Shown: piece after piece, positions 30,688-40,135 of the stretch
Numbering within the stretch: position 1 is the first letter of the stretch
Layout of the letters: every line of letters starts with the position of its first letter
The notes under the pieces: model-generated
Databases searched by the model: none
Told to the model about the DNA's origin: nothing
Seen by the model: only the letters and a program-made list of their open reading frames with translations
Program-made: the position numbers and the translations under genes
NCBI GenBank assembly: GCA_902785605.1
Contig: CACZZL010000008.1
Coordinates: forward strand, 72,538 to 116,988
Length of the DNA: 44,451 bases
Direction: 5' to 3'
DNA from: an uncultured Bacteroidales bacterium
Lineage (GTDB): Bacteria; Bacteroidota; Bacteroidia; Bacteroidales; Paludibacteraceae

Positions 30688-32292
30688 CCCCTTCATATCG
30701 TACTTCGTCCTTTCAGTCACGATGTACGGCACACCGTCGATAATCACTTTCTGACTACTGACTGCTGACTGCTGAATACTCTCCACGTTCGTCGGCTCAC
30801 CGGCTGCGATCTGGAACACCGTCATGATAACCGTTGTCGGCAGGTAGTTGTTGTTACCCGGGTGATAAGCCACCACCGTCACTTCGCCTTCGTTCTCCGG
30901 GGTGATCATGCCGTTCTCGATGGACAGCAGACACTCCGTATACGCGTACGTGATCTCCAGGCCCGAACTGAGGACCGCAGAAGACGGGATCGATTGACCT
31001 ACCGTCAGTTCGGTCTCCTGGTTCTCCCACGTGATGAACTGAGCAGCTTTGTTGATATGGAGCGCTACGGGCAGTTCACGGGTGTTGTACAGACACAGGT
31101 CATTCGGCGTGAAAAGAACCTTCAGAGCATAATCGCCTGCATCCAGAATGCTGCTCGGGTCTTGATCTACCCAACTGAACGTACCTTCTACCTTGCCCAG
31201 TTGCTCCTCAATGAGTGCTTCGCTCAAGGCCTGACCATAGGTCAGATCGCCTACCGTCACACCAATCATCGGGTCCGCTTTGCGGATCGTCAGCGTCTTG
31301 CTGATCGGCTCGGCTGCGTTGAACTTATAGTTACCCGGTTGGGTCGCGGTCAACGTCACTTCACCGGCACACACAATCACCACTTCACCGTTCTCCACGT
31401 ACGCCACGCTCTCGTCCGAACTCTCGTACACCACTTCCAGCGCGGACGAACTGAACGCATTCAGTAGCACATGATCACCCGCTGTGCACTCGACTAAGTT
31501 CTGAATCCACGTCAACGTCTGGTCGTATTTCTTCGTTTCTCCGCTCACGGCAATACGCACTTCCTTGCCCTCACCGGCTAGCACGATCTCACCGCTGTGC
31601 TGACCGGCCTCGCTGTGCGAATAACGAATGGTCAGTTGCGTCGTCTGCTCAATCAGGTTCTTCTGACCGATAGTGCTCAACGATGCCGAGAAATGCGGGT
31701 CGGTCGAACTAACCTCTGCCACGATGTTCGTCCACGTGATGTTCACCGTCTTCGTCCCGTCGGCATCATCCACCATGCCACTACCGAACGGCCACTCGTC
31801 CGTACCCGCACTCAGTTTCTTCAGCTCCGTCACTTTGATCTTACGGAATACCACTGCGGTGTGGGCGCTCGCCGCGAACTTCAGGTAACGCGTCGTCGTT
31901 GCCAAAGCCACTTCTTCCTGGGTGTCGGTCGAGATGGTGTTACCCTCTTTGGATACCACCAACGACCAGTTGTTGTGGTCGGCTGACTGGTACACACTGA
32001 ACGTACCGTTACTACCGCCTTGCCAAGAGAAGCTTAAGGTCTCTGCGATACCGGTCTGCGATAACGCGATCACACACTCGTCATCGTAGGTACTGAATAC
32101 AGATATCTTACCAACGGACAAACCGCCTCCGACACCTAACACCGGATTGGAGAAACTGACGTTATCAGTCTTAGAGATAACGGTCTGGGCGTTCTCAAAA
32201 TCACTCTTGCTCATCTCTGTGTCCCATGCCAATTGAGCGGACACCGTCATAGCCAGCAGCATGCCGGCAACTATCATGTAGATCTTTTTCAT
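30670..32292 (-). CDS. Secreted Ig/MBG-domain protein with sorting-like C-terminus
   Basis: 540 residues from ATG 32292 (MKKIYMIVAGMLLAMTVSAQ, signal peptide). The first ~170 residues form a jelly-roll type module (QTVISKTDNVSFSNPVLGVG). Next come Ig-like domains, including ADPMIGVTVGDLTYGQALSE, which resembles the MBG repeat, and ITWENQETELTVGQSIPSSA. The tail QKVIIDGVPYIVTERTKYDM matches the K-V-I-x-x-G-x-x-Y-I-V-x(5)-Y-D-x-x-G pattern shared with the proteins at 2-1384 and 13100-19336; it ends GMKNEK because a TTTTCAT array supplies the stop. A second heptamer array (CTGACTG) encodes IQQSAVSSQ just before the tail. Probably exported; function unknown. Confidence 0.8.
   Translation of the reverse strand: MKKIYMIVAGMLLAMTVSAQLAWDTEMSKSDFENAQTVISKTDNVSFSNPVLGVGGGLSVGKISVFSTYDDECVIALSQTGIAETLSFSWQGGSNGTFSVYQSADHNNWSLVVSKEGNTISTDTQEEVALATTTRYLKFAASAHTAVVFRKIKVTELKKLSAGTDEWPFGSGMVDDADGTKTVNITWTNIVAEVSSTDPHFSASLSTIGQKNLIEQTTQLTIRYSHSEAGQHSGEIVLAGEGKEVRIAVSGETKKYDQTLTWIQNLVECTAGDHVLLNAFSSSALEVVYESSDESVAYVENGEVVIVCAGEVTLTATQPGNYKFNAAEPISKTLTIRKADPMIGVTVGDLTYGQALSEALIEEQLGKVEGTFSWVDQDPSSILDAGDYALKVLFTPNDLCLYNTRELPVALHINKAAQFITWENQETELTVGQSIPSSAVLSSGLEITYAYTECLLSIENGMITPENEGEVTVVAYHPGNNNYLPTTVIMTVFQIAAGEPTNVESIQQSAVSSQKVIIDGVPYIVTERTKYDMKGMKNEK
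30751..30780 (-). repeat. In-frame CTGACTG heptamer block
   Basis: Plus-strand CTGACTA CTGACTG CTGACTG CTGAATA, read on the minus strand as IQQSAVSSQ before the C-terminal tail. Confidence 0.8.
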
Positions 32293-32307
32293 AGGCATAA
32301 TTTTCCG

Positions 32308-32338
32308 CAAAATTATAACTTTTCACCCATATAAACAA
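32308..32338 (-). promoter_or_regulatory. Promoter of the Ig/MBG-domain gene
   Basis: TTG 32338-32336, 20 bases, TAATTTTG 32315-32308 on the minus strand, 16 bases before the start codon. Confidence 0.65.
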
Positions 32339-32386
32339 AAAAAAGTTTCCTTTCCTTAATAATCGACAATAAAATCACAAATATAT

Positions 32387-32417
32387 TTGCATATGTGCAA
32401 AAAAAGTAGTAATTTTG
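32387..32417 (+). promoter_or_regulatory. Promoter of the IgGFc-binding-like pair
   Basis: TTG 32387-32389, 20 bases, TAATTTTG 32410-32417, followed by a 41-base leader to ATG 32459. Confidence 0.7.
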
Positions 32418-32458
32418 CGGGCTGTTAACAAATAACCGTGAACAAACAATTCAATTGA

Positions 32459-35400
32459 ATGAAAAAATATCTACTTAGTCTACTCTTTTTATTACTCTGT
32501 GGTACGACTGCGTTGTATGCCCAACAAGACACGAAGTTTTGGTTTGCTGCACCTTATTTCAACTGTATCCACGGAGAATCCAGTCCGTACCGTATGGTCA
32601 TCTTCGCGTTCGAAGAAGATGCAACCGTTACCATCTCCATGCCGGCCAATTCATCGTTCACGCCGATTGTGCAAACTGTGCCGAAGGGTGGGTACGCCAA
32701 TATCCAGATGGCGAGCAACAAAACAGCCGGTGACGCATCTATCACCACGCCTTTTAACCAGATTTCTGATCGCGGTCTGTTCGTTTCTTCGACCAGTAAG
32801 ATCGAGTGCTATTTTCAGGTGGATGGAGATAACTCTGAAGCATTTACCTTAAAAGGAAGGAACGCGTTGGGTACGAACTTCCTCATCACCGGACAGAAAT
32901 CCTTTAACAACGGAAGTGGAGGCTCGTTTGAAGGCTCGCGACACAGTTTCCATATCGTGGCGTCTGAGAACAACACAGTAGTGACCATCAACCCTTCTGC
33001 CGCTATCTTAAAAGCGGACGGTACTGCCGGAATAGGACCGATCACTGTTACGCTGCAGAAAGGCCAGACATACGCGGTCGCTGCCTATTCGCAAAATGCG
33101 ACAGATAATCTAGTCGGGACGACCATTACCTCTACCAAACCGATTGCTGTAACTTCCAACGATGACTCCGTTTATACCAACGGTAGTGCCGATACAGTAG
33201 GCGAGCAGATAGTGCCGACCGACTTTGCCGGAACGGATTTTGTGATTGTATGCGGAGGTGGTTACTATGAGTACTGCACCATTTTTGCGATGCATGACAA
33301 CACGACTGTCACTACTTCCCAAGGCGATTCGTTCTCGATGAACAAAGGAGATTATGAAGTTGTTTCCATGTACGGCCGCAATGCCATGCGTATCGAATCC
33401 GACCTGCCTATTATGGTCTTTCAGGTATTAACTTCCTCCGGGTCTAGCGGGGAATTAGGAGGAACGGTGGTACCGCAGGTTCACTGTACCGGTTCGAATA
33501 TAGCCGGTTATAAGACTTTCTCCAGCGGTATGAGCGTGAGCATTAACTTGATTACAGAGAAGAAGAATATATCCCATTTCTTGCTGAACGGCACAGCGAT
33601 CTCTGCCTCCTCGTTCCAGCCGGTGGATGCGACGGAGGAGTATTACTATGCGCGTCTGCAGCGGACCGCTTCTTCCGATGCTTCCTATGTGGTAGAATGT
33701 ACTTCGGGCTTCTTCCAGATGGGTGTGTCGGAAGGTGATTATAGCGGTTCTAGCACCTATGGTTTCTTCTCGAACTACGGTGCGTACTATTTGTCCGAGG
33801 TAGAAGCGGTCTTCCTGGAGAATTCCGTCTATACATGGGAGAACCATTTCCGGCCCGGAGAAACGACTCCGATGACGTTTACTGTTCCGGGCGAATACCG
33901 CGACACCATACCGGCAGCGGATGGATGTGACAGTATTTGTATCCTCCACTTGCAGAGCACCGGTTGTCTTCCGATGGAGACCCGTCCGGATACGATTGTT
34001 CATACCGGCGCATCGGTGCCTATGTGGGCTACCGGTTCGGATTATATCACATGGAGTCCGACAACCTATCTTTCTACAACAGCGGATGGAGACTTGTACG
34101 CCAATCCGGTTAATACGATCACCTATACCGTTTCCAGTTATAAGAAAGGACTGTTAGGTAGCAACCTCGTGGTCAATGGTGATTTTGAAGCCGGCAATAC
34201 AGGATTCACGACAGACCTGAACTATATCGCACCTCGTCCCGGTACCGGAGGATGGGTCAGTTGGGGTGAATATACGGTAGCGGATCAGGTAGGCTCTTTC
34301 TGGGGGACATCGGATGTCGGCTACGCATACGGTGGTAGCGGACAGATGATGGTTATTGACGGATATGACAGACCTAATGTAATGATTTGGCAGCAGGAGG
34401 TTGCAGTAGAGCCCAATACCTATTATGCGTTTTCGACGCAGGTCATGTCCTGCCTCATCTCGAATCAGACAGGTAGCTATGCCTTACTGCAGTTCTCGGT
34501 CAACGGCGAGCAATTGGGCGATATCTTCCATTCACCGACTGCGCTCTATGAATGGTCGCGTTACTACGAAGTGTGGTACAGCGGCAATAACACAACCGCA
34601 CAGTTGACTATTCTCAACCAGAACAGCGACGGGTATGGGAATGATTTTGCTATCGACGAGATCATCTTCGAGCCGCTGAATATCCTTTGCGATACCCGAA
34701 CGGTGAAGATCACGGTGTTCGAATCGGTGGATACCACGCGCTTTGCAGATGCTATTTGTGCGGACGAACTGCCGTACACCCATCTGGAGACCGGACTCGT
34801 CTTCCCCGAAGGGACTGTTTCCGGTACGAAGTTGACCAAGACCCTCACCAACCAATACGGTTCGGACAGCGTGCTGTTAGTAGAGTTGTTTGTATTGCCA
34901 ACTCCTAACCTCGTCGTTCGTCCTGACACCGTGATTGGCCCGGGCGATACGGTGCAACTGTGGGCTACCGGCGCTGACTACTACGAGTGGTCGCCGGCAG
35001 ACGGCTTGATACAGACTGCGGATAATAAGATATACGCTTCTCCGACTGAGACGACCACCTACACCGTGACGGGTTATTCCACCAACTCTTTGGGAAAAAG
35101 CAACTTGGTCATCAACGGCGATTTTGAAGAGGGGAACAAGGATTTTACATCGGATATGTTTTATCGTCCCGGCTTCAAACCGACCGGTACCTCCGGCGAA
35201 TATTCCATCAACGATGCCGTCAATAAGTTCTGGGAATCGAGTAGCGCGCCTGATGCTGCTACCGCTCCTGCGTATGGTGGCAGCGGTCTGATGATGATCG
35301 TGGATGGTGCCAACTGGGCCAATGCCGTCGTGTGGCAGCAGCAGGTAACCGTCACCCCGCATACCTATTACACGTTCTCTGCACAAGTGATGTCCTGCCT

Positions 35401-36565
35401 CGCCTCCAATAAGCACGGCAAGTACGCTCTGCTGCAGTTTTCGGTCAACGGCGATCAATTGGGTGAGATCTTCCACTCGCCGACCGTCCTCTACGACTGG
35501 TCACGTTACTACGAAGTGTGGTACAGCGGCGAGAGCACAACCGCTACGCTCACCATCTACAACCAGAACACCGACCATAACGGCAACGATTTTGCGATTG
35601 ACGATATTCGTTTCGAACCGCTTAACTCCGGTTGTGCATCGACTGCTTCGGTCACCATTGTTTATTACTGTGAACCGGTACAGGGCTCGTTCCAAGTGCC
35701 GACTGTCTGTGCCGACGCACCGACGCTGCCGATTGAACTGACGCTCACGGCCGGTGAGATCAGCGAGTACTCCGTGCATTTCACCAATGCGGCACGCAAT
35801 ACCATGCCGTTCCGCGATACGACCATCACGGTTGCCAGACAGCGTGCGTCCGCTTCGCCGATCATCCTCGATGTGCCGATGCCTGCAGACCCGACCGATC
35901 GTAGCCGTTACCCGCGTCCGGATGACACCTACACGGTCAGTCTCTCTGTCAGCGATATCTGCGGCAACACGCTCCAACTGAATGCTCAACCCTTCACGGT
36001 GCTCTATCCGTCGTGGATTACCGAGCAGCATTGGGATGACGTCATCTCGCTCGTCAACGACACCTACAACGGCGGTTACACCTTCAGCCACGTGGCGTGG
36101 TTGCGTGACGGCGTCGAGTTGGAAGGAGAGAACAACTACTACATCTACCTGCCGCACGACCTGTGGACCGATGAGACGCATACTACGCACGCTACTTATC
36201 AGTACCAGGCTCTGCTGACCCGTACCGATGACGGCAAGACGTTCCTCACCTGTCCGATGGAGCCCACGCCAATTGATAAGACCGACATGATGGATGGGAA
36301 CAACCCGTACGTCGATGTCACCCCGCGTCTGGTGCCCAAAGAGAACCCGGTAGTGGAATTGTCCACCAACACGGTCGGCACCTATTGGCTGTACGACATG
36401 GCAGGAAACTTGGTACAAACAGGAACGTACGCACCTTGCGTGCATGCCAAATTGGACTTGCGTGTGCCGGATATACGAAGCATGTACGTGCTCGTGTTCA
36501 CCCCGACAGGCGTGAAGAAACCGCTGGATGAGAAATACCGTGTAATCCGTATCATCGTTGAGTAA
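32459..36565 (+). CDS. IgGFc-binding-like surface protein with T9SS-type C-terminus
   Basis: 1368 residues. Signal peptide MKKYLLSLLFLLLCGTTALY is followed by DTKFWFAAPYFN, the start of the IgGFc-binding N-terminal domain (to ~440; ECYFQVDGDNSEAFTLKGRN, GTDFVIVCGGGYYEYCTIFA). Then come two copies of a carbohydrate-binding-like jelly roll (~567-744 and ~881-1060: SNLV[VI]NGDFE.GN, QVMSCL.SN, YALLQFSVNG, SRYYEVWYSG), each preceded by a short Ig-type unit with the ATG[SA]DY...WSP motif. The last ~80 residues (GTYWLYDMAGNLVQTGTYAP ... YVLVFTP ... RVIRIIVE) are a classic T9SS type A sorting domain, so export to the cell surface is well supported. The ligand is unknown. The next gene starts 3 bp downstream and carries a related N-terminal domain. 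Confidence 0.88.
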   Translation: MKKYLLSLLFLLLCGTTALYAQQDTKFWFAAPYFNCIHGESSPYRMVIFAFEEDATVTISMPANSSFTPIVQTVPKGGYANIQMASNKTAGDASITTPFNQISDRGLFVSSTSKIECYFQVDGDNSEAFTLKGRNALGTNFLITGQKSFNNGSGGSFEGSRHSFHIVASENNTVVTINPSAAILKADGTAGIGPITVTLQKGQTYAVAAYSQNATDNLVGTTITSTKPIAVTSNDDSVYTNGSADTVGEQIVPTDFAGTDFVIVCGGGYYEYCTIFAMHDNTTVTTSQGDSFSMNKGDYEVVSMYGRNAMRIESDLPIMVFQVLTSSGSSGELGGTVVPQVHCTGSNIAGYKTFSSGMSVSINLITEKKNISHFLLNGTAISASSFQPVDATEEYYYARLQRTASSDASYVVECTSGFFQMGVSEGDYSGSSTYGFFSNYGAYYLSEVEAVFLENSVYTWENHFRPGETTPMTFTVPGEYRDTIPAADGCDSICILHLQSTGCLPMETRPDTIVHTGASVPMWATGSDYITWSPTTYLSTTADGDLYANPVNTITYTVSSYKKGLLGSNLVVNGDFEAGNTGFTTDLNYIAPRPGTGGWVSWGEYTVADQVGSFWGTSDVGYAYGGSGQMMVIDGYDRPNVMIWQQEVAVEPNTYYAFSTQVMSCLISNQTGSYALLQFSVNGEQLGDIFHSPTALYEWSRYYEVWYSGNNTTAQLTILNQNSDGYGNDFAIDEIIFEPLNILCDTRTVKITVFESVDTTRFADAICADELPYTHLETGLVFPEGTVSGTKLTKTLTNQYGSDSVLLVELFVLPTPNLVVRPDTVIGPGDTVQLWATGADYYEWSPADGLIQTADNKIYASPTETTTYTVTGYSTNSLGKSNLVINGDFEEGNKDFTSDMFYRPGFKPTGTSGEYSINDAVNKFWESSSAPDAATAPAYGGSGLMMIVDGANWANAVVWQQQVTVTPHTYYTFSAQVMSCLASNKHGKYALLQFSVNGDQLGEIFHSPTVLYDWSRYYEVWYSGESTTATLTIYNQNTDHNGNDFAIDDIRFEPLNSGCASTASVTIVYYCEPVQGSFQVPTVCADAPTLPIELTLTAGEISEYSVHFTNAARNTMPFRDTTITVARQRASASPIILDVPMPADPTDRSRYPRPDDTYTVSLSVSDICGNTLQLNAQPFTVLYPSWITEQHWDDVISLVNDTYNGGYTFSHVAWLRDGVELEGENNYYIYLPHDLWTDETHTTHATYQYQALLTRTDDGKTFLTCPMEPTPIDKTDMMDGNNPYVDVTPRLVPKENPVVELSTNTVGTYWLYDMAGNLVQTGTYAPCVHAKLDLRVPDIRSMYVLVFTPTGVKKPLDEKYRVIRIIVE

Positions 36566-36568
36566 GCT

Positions 36569-38845
36569 ATGAAACACACTATCAAACATATATACCTCTT
36601 GTGCGCTCTCTTGTGCACGATGGGAGCACAGGCTCAACTCGGTCGGCAGTTCTGGTTCGCAGCCCCCGAGATGGCGCAGCACAGCAAGGACATGTCCCTG
36701 CGTCTTTACCTGGTGACCCAAACCGAACCGGCTGAGGTCACGATTTGTATGCCGGCGAATGAGCACTTTGCTCCGCAGACTTTCCATATCGCCCCGGACG
36801 GGTTCCAAGAAGTGGTGCTGGCTGCCGATTATACCGCGTTCATGGAGCGCTTCGCAGCTTATCATAACCGCGTGAATACCAATGCCTTGTGCATTGTTTC
36901 TGATCAACCCATCGGCGCGTATGTGCAGATGACGGGTGTCAATAGCGAGACCTATACGCTCAAGGCCGAGAACGCCCTGGGTACAGATTTTCGTCTGGCG
37001 GGACAGAACACGTATCGCAACTCGAACTCGTTCCCCAAGCACGAGACCTATCGCAACGCGTACTCGAGTGCGCAGATTATCGCGACGGAAGATAGTACGG
37101 TCGTGATCGTCACGCCGACGCAATTGCTGTTTGGCGATAACCAACTCATCCCGCGCCAAGTGACACTCAACCGTGGTGAGGTGTACTCGTTCCGCGCGGA
37201 TAGCAAACAGGCGGAGAGTCATATCGCCGGTACGCATATTGAAGCCGACAAACCGGTAGTAGTCAACACGATGGACGACTCCATGTCGCCTTATCAGGAC
37301 TATTACGGCGAGGATGCCGTAGCAGATCAGATGGTGCCTTCGTCCCTGTTGGGAACGGATTATATCGCCATCGGTCACGGGCTCAAGTGGGAAGGTGTGT
37401 GTATCACCGACCTGGAGACCGGAGATACGGAGTTCTGGTACATGGGCGATAACGAGGTGCGTTTCATTCATCGGGATCAACCGGTTCAGGTCTTCCAGAT
37501 CTCCGGCCATCGTAACGAAGCCGGAGGTACGCAGTTACCGCCCCTCACGGCCGGTTCCAAACAGGTGCAGTACAAGCGTCTTGGTGACTCCCAATGGTGC
37601 TGGTTCCATGTGCTGACGCCGAGTTCTAACATTGCTAATTTCCAAATAGACGGCGCGCCGCTCGATTCAACGGTGTTCAAGACCGTAGAGGATGCTCCCG
37701 GGTGGTCCTATGCCGTGCTCAATATGGATAACCGAAACAAGAACGACGTCATCACCGTCACCTCGTCCGGCGAACCGTTCCAGATGAGCGTGATTGACGC
37801 CTCCTCGGCACGCCAGAGCGCCGACGGACGACCCGTTCCGACCAGCTGCTCGTTCGGCTATTTCTCCAACTACACGACCGATTCGATTCCCCGCATCGAC
37901 ACCATCGTGAAGCCGGATACGATCATCGTGCCGGATACGGTCAAGGTGGACTCTGTGCCGCGTAAGCCCAAGTACGGCCCGCACAGCATCCTCATCTACG
38001 GCGAGGGTATGTACTCGCATATCCCGTTCGGCAACACGGATTTCCAATGGGGCTTCGGTTACGGTGCCGGCATCGGTCTGCTGTACCAGTATCAGAAGAA
38101 CCATTTCCTGCTCAATGTGGGAGCCGGTTTTATGTGGCAGGATACGGAGCATAAACGTACGATCCATACAACCAATAACATCATCGATTCGCAAGGCACG
38201 CCCTGTATCGTCCAATCGACCAACGTTCGCTCGGACCGCAGCCGCTTGGGGTACGTCGAACTGCCCGTGCTGGTCGGTGGTACATGGGGTGGGTTCTACC
38301 TTCTGGGTGGTGTCAAGATCGGCGCGCCGCTCTTCGGTAACACCCTCTGCCGCACCCGCGTCACAGATGACGCGATCTACGACCGGTACTTCGTACCGTT
38401 TGAGGACATGACCAACCATGCGCTGCGCTTCGATGTGCCCTACGAGCAGAAGAAAGAACGCATCGTTTATAAGTTCGACACCCGTCTCAGTCTTGAACTG
38501 GGGGTTAACCTGGGCGATGTCACGATGCGTCGTCACACGGTCGCTCCGACCGATACGCTGGACAGCCTGTCTGCCGCTCCAATGGAAGAGATCATCCTGC
38601 CCGAAGAGCAACCCGAACCCGCGGTCGAGTGCCGCTTGGGCGTGTTCGCGGACTACGGCTTGCTGTGGCTGCCCTATACGGGCACACAAGCATGGCTGGA
38701 TGACTCCAACTTCATGCAGGTGGAGAAATGGCAGATGTCCCATCCGCTCAACTCCACGCTCAATAACCGCAACCGGGCGCAGAACTTCTTCGTCGGCATC
38801 AAACTCACCGTCCTCTTCCATATCCCTGCAAAGCAGGACGAGTAG
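36569..38845 (+). CDS. IgGFc-binding-like N-terminus fused to an outer-membrane beta-barrel
   Basis: 758 residues. Signal peptide MKHTIKHIYLLCALLCTMGA then QLGRQFWFAAPEMAQHS, the same IgGFc-binding-type opening as the upstream gene (GAYVQMTGVNSETYTLKAEN aligns with ECYFQVDGDNSEAFTLKGRN). The domain ends at about 435 (SFGYFSNYTTDS). A Pro/Asp/Thr-rich linker (VKPDTIIVPDTVKVDSVPRK) leads to a C-terminal outer-membrane beta-barrel of about 280 residues (LLNVGAGFMWQD, GYVELPVLVGGTWGGFYLLG, RLSLELGVNLGD, ending FFVGIKLTVLFHI). There is no T9SS tail, so the barrel itself probably holds it in the outer membrane. Tandem arrangement suggests this protein may anchor or partner with the secreted one; that is an inference. 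Confidence 0.85.
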   Translation: MKHTIKHIYLLCALLCTMGAQAQLGRQFWFAAPEMAQHSKDMSLRLYLVTQTEPAEVTICMPANEHFAPQTFHIAPDGFQEVVLAADYTAFMERFAAYHNRVNTNALCIVSDQPIGAYVQMTGVNSETYTLKAENALGTDFRLAGQNTYRNSNSFPKHETYRNAYSSAQIIATEDSTVVIVTPTQLLFGDNQLIPRQVTLNRGEVYSFRADSKQAESHIAGTHIEADKPVVVNTMDDSMSPYQDYYGEDAVADQMVPSSLLGTDYIAIGHGLKWEGVCITDLETGDTEFWYMGDNEVRFIHRDQPVQVFQISGHRNEAGGTQLPPLTAGSKQVQYKRLGDSQWCWFHVLTPSSNIANFQIDGAPLDSTVFKTVEDAPGWSYAVLNMDNRNKNDVITVTSSGEPFQMSVIDASSARQSADGRPVPTSCSFGYFSNYTTDSIPRIDTIVKPDTIIVPDTVKVDSVPRKPKYGPHSILIYGEGMYSHIPFGNTDFQWGFGYGAGIGLLYQYQKNHFLLNVGAGFMWQDTEHKRTIHTTNNIIDSQGTPCIVQSTNVRSDRSRLGYVELPVLVGGTWGGFYLLGGVKIGAPLFGNTLCRTRVTDDAIYDRYFVPFEDMTNHALRFDVPYEQKKERIVYKFDTRLSLELGVNLGDVTMRRHTVAPTDTLDSLSAAPMEEIILPEEQPEPAVECRLGVFADYGLLWLPYTGTQAWLDDSNFMQVEKWQMSHPLNSTLNNRNRAQNFFVGIKLTVLFHIPAKQDE

Positions 38846-38923
38846 TCGGGTAGTCGCTACAACCGCTCTAATTCAACCGTGAAGTGCCGCATCAAGGATT
38901 AGCATTATTTTTGTTTGCGACAA

Positions 38924-39805
38924 TTATTGCATTCTCTTGAGCTCTTCGAGCACCTTGTTGAACGGTTCGGCATATGCCGGATAATGCCCTTGGAGCCATG
39001 TGGACATCTTGGTCATAAGAGAAACGGATAAAGCCACAGGATTAGAGACAATCTCCTTGGTTGCTTCCATCGTATGTTTCTGCGCCGGTGAAGCAGACGC
39101 CTCTATCAGTAGATGGAGGTCTTCTTGTGTAAATGCTTTGCTGAATATATTCAAGAAAAGCGTCTCCATATTGTCAGAGATATAGGTCATCACAGATGCC
39201 ACAATAGTTTTTGCATTCTTGATTCCGTTATCAGTCAGCGATTGCTCCAGCACCCCCACAATCGGTTTGAATGCTCCGTTCATCGCCTCGCCTATTTGCG
39301 ACTCTACATAGTAGGTATGGAATAATTGACGGTATTCCTCCGAAATAGAAGCATTAACGGGTAGCGGTTCCGGTTTGTCGCCGAGCGCTATCTTTCGCAT
39401 AGCAGTAGAGAAATAGGTGATGAACTGCGCATACTCCGGCGATTGTTTCACTTCTGATAGCACCTTGGCGGAGCGCTGCATCATCCCTTGATAACGAGGA
39501 TCGCTATATAAGTTTTCCAATTCATTGAGATCATCAAGCGATACATATTTGCGAAAGACGGGTTCATAGATATCCGCTAAATCTTCAGCGGCCTGCGTAG
39601 AGACATATTCCGTCATGATCTGCGTTACTTTCGCCGAATCATCCGGGAACGTCATCTGCAGAATTGAGCCTAACGCCTGCGGAATCCGGTCGATATCATC
39701 TTGCGATCTGTTCACGTAATTCATTAACGCATCGCGATAAGCGTCTGCAAAAACCATAGAGGAAGCAATGCTTACGAAAAGCAAAAGGGAGAAGATTCGT
39801 TTCAT
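38924..39805 (-). CDS. DUF2059 domain secreted protein
   Basis: 293 residues with signal peptide MKRIFSLLLFVSIASSMVFA. The body is helical, with two similar halves: SLDDLNELENLYSDPRYQGM (~residue 90) and TQEDLHLLIEASASPAQKHT (~225), each followed by a KVLSEVKQSP / KEIVSNPVAL helix. This duplicated pattern is the DUF2059 signature. Periplasmic location is predicted; no function is known. It has its own promoter at 39837-39867 and convergent orientation to the beta-barrel gene across 78 bp without a clear terminator. Confidence 0.82.
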   Translation of the reverse strand: MKRIFSLLLFVSIASSMVFADAYRDALMNYVNRSQDDIDRIPQALGSILQMTFPDDSAKVTQIMTEYVSTQAAEDLADIYEPVFRKYVSLDDLNELENLYSDPRYQGMMQRSAKVLSEVKQSPEYAQFITYFSTAMRKIALGDKPEPLPVNASISEEYRQLFHTYYVESQIGEAMNGAFKPIVGVLEQSLTDNGIKNAKTIVASVMTYISDNMETLFLNIFSKAFTQEDLHLLIEASASPAQKHTMEATKEIVSNPVALSVSLMTKMSTWLQGHYPAYAEPFNKVLEELKRMQ

Positions 39806-39836
39806 ATGTATTAGGATTTAGTTTGTTAATCGGCTG

Positions 39837-39867
39837 CAAAGTTACAACAAATTTTCCAAATTTGCAA
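39837..39867 (-). promoter_or_regulatory. Promoter of the DUF2059 gene
   Basis: TTG 39867-39865, 20 bases, TAACTTTG 39844-39837, about 30 bases before ATG 39805. Confidence 0.65.
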
Positions 39868-39926
39868 GATTTGGACGTTTTTTTTGCATATTTTTATTGG
39901 CGTCAACTTTTTCAGGACGAGTGTCT

Positions 39927-40034
39927 ATGTTTCTAGGAAATCGCATACTTTTAACTTTTTATCTTTTTTGCGTACTTGCGGTAATGGCATCGTACGGGCA
40001 CGTTCGGGATGCGAACGTAATGCGAACGGCATAG
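39927..40034 (+). CDS. Possible 35-residue signal-peptide-like microprotein (SYGHVRD)
   Basis: ATG 39927 opens MFLGNRILLTFYLFCVLAVM, a good hydrophobic segment, followed by ASYGHVRDANVMRTA and stop. A second peptide with the same LA.M...SYGHVRD pattern lies 300 bp downstream. The two SYGHVRD codon strings differ at four of 21 bases, all third positions, suggesting selection on the peptide. No promoter or family was recognised. Confidence 0.35.
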   Translation: MFLGNRILLTFYLFCVLAVMASYGHVRDANVMRTA

Positions 40035-40135
40035 CCTCGAAATACCCACGAGAATGGTTAACGGACCACCAAGAATGACTAAGAACAACTAACGATTTTA
40101 GGTGCAATCAGGCGTGAATTAATAAAAATTAACCA

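Noticed and set aside
35501-37510. 669-residue antisense ORF
   Set aside because: It is a shadow of the two IgGFc-binding-like genes, which have signal peptides, recognisable domains and a promoter; the antisense translation shows no domain.
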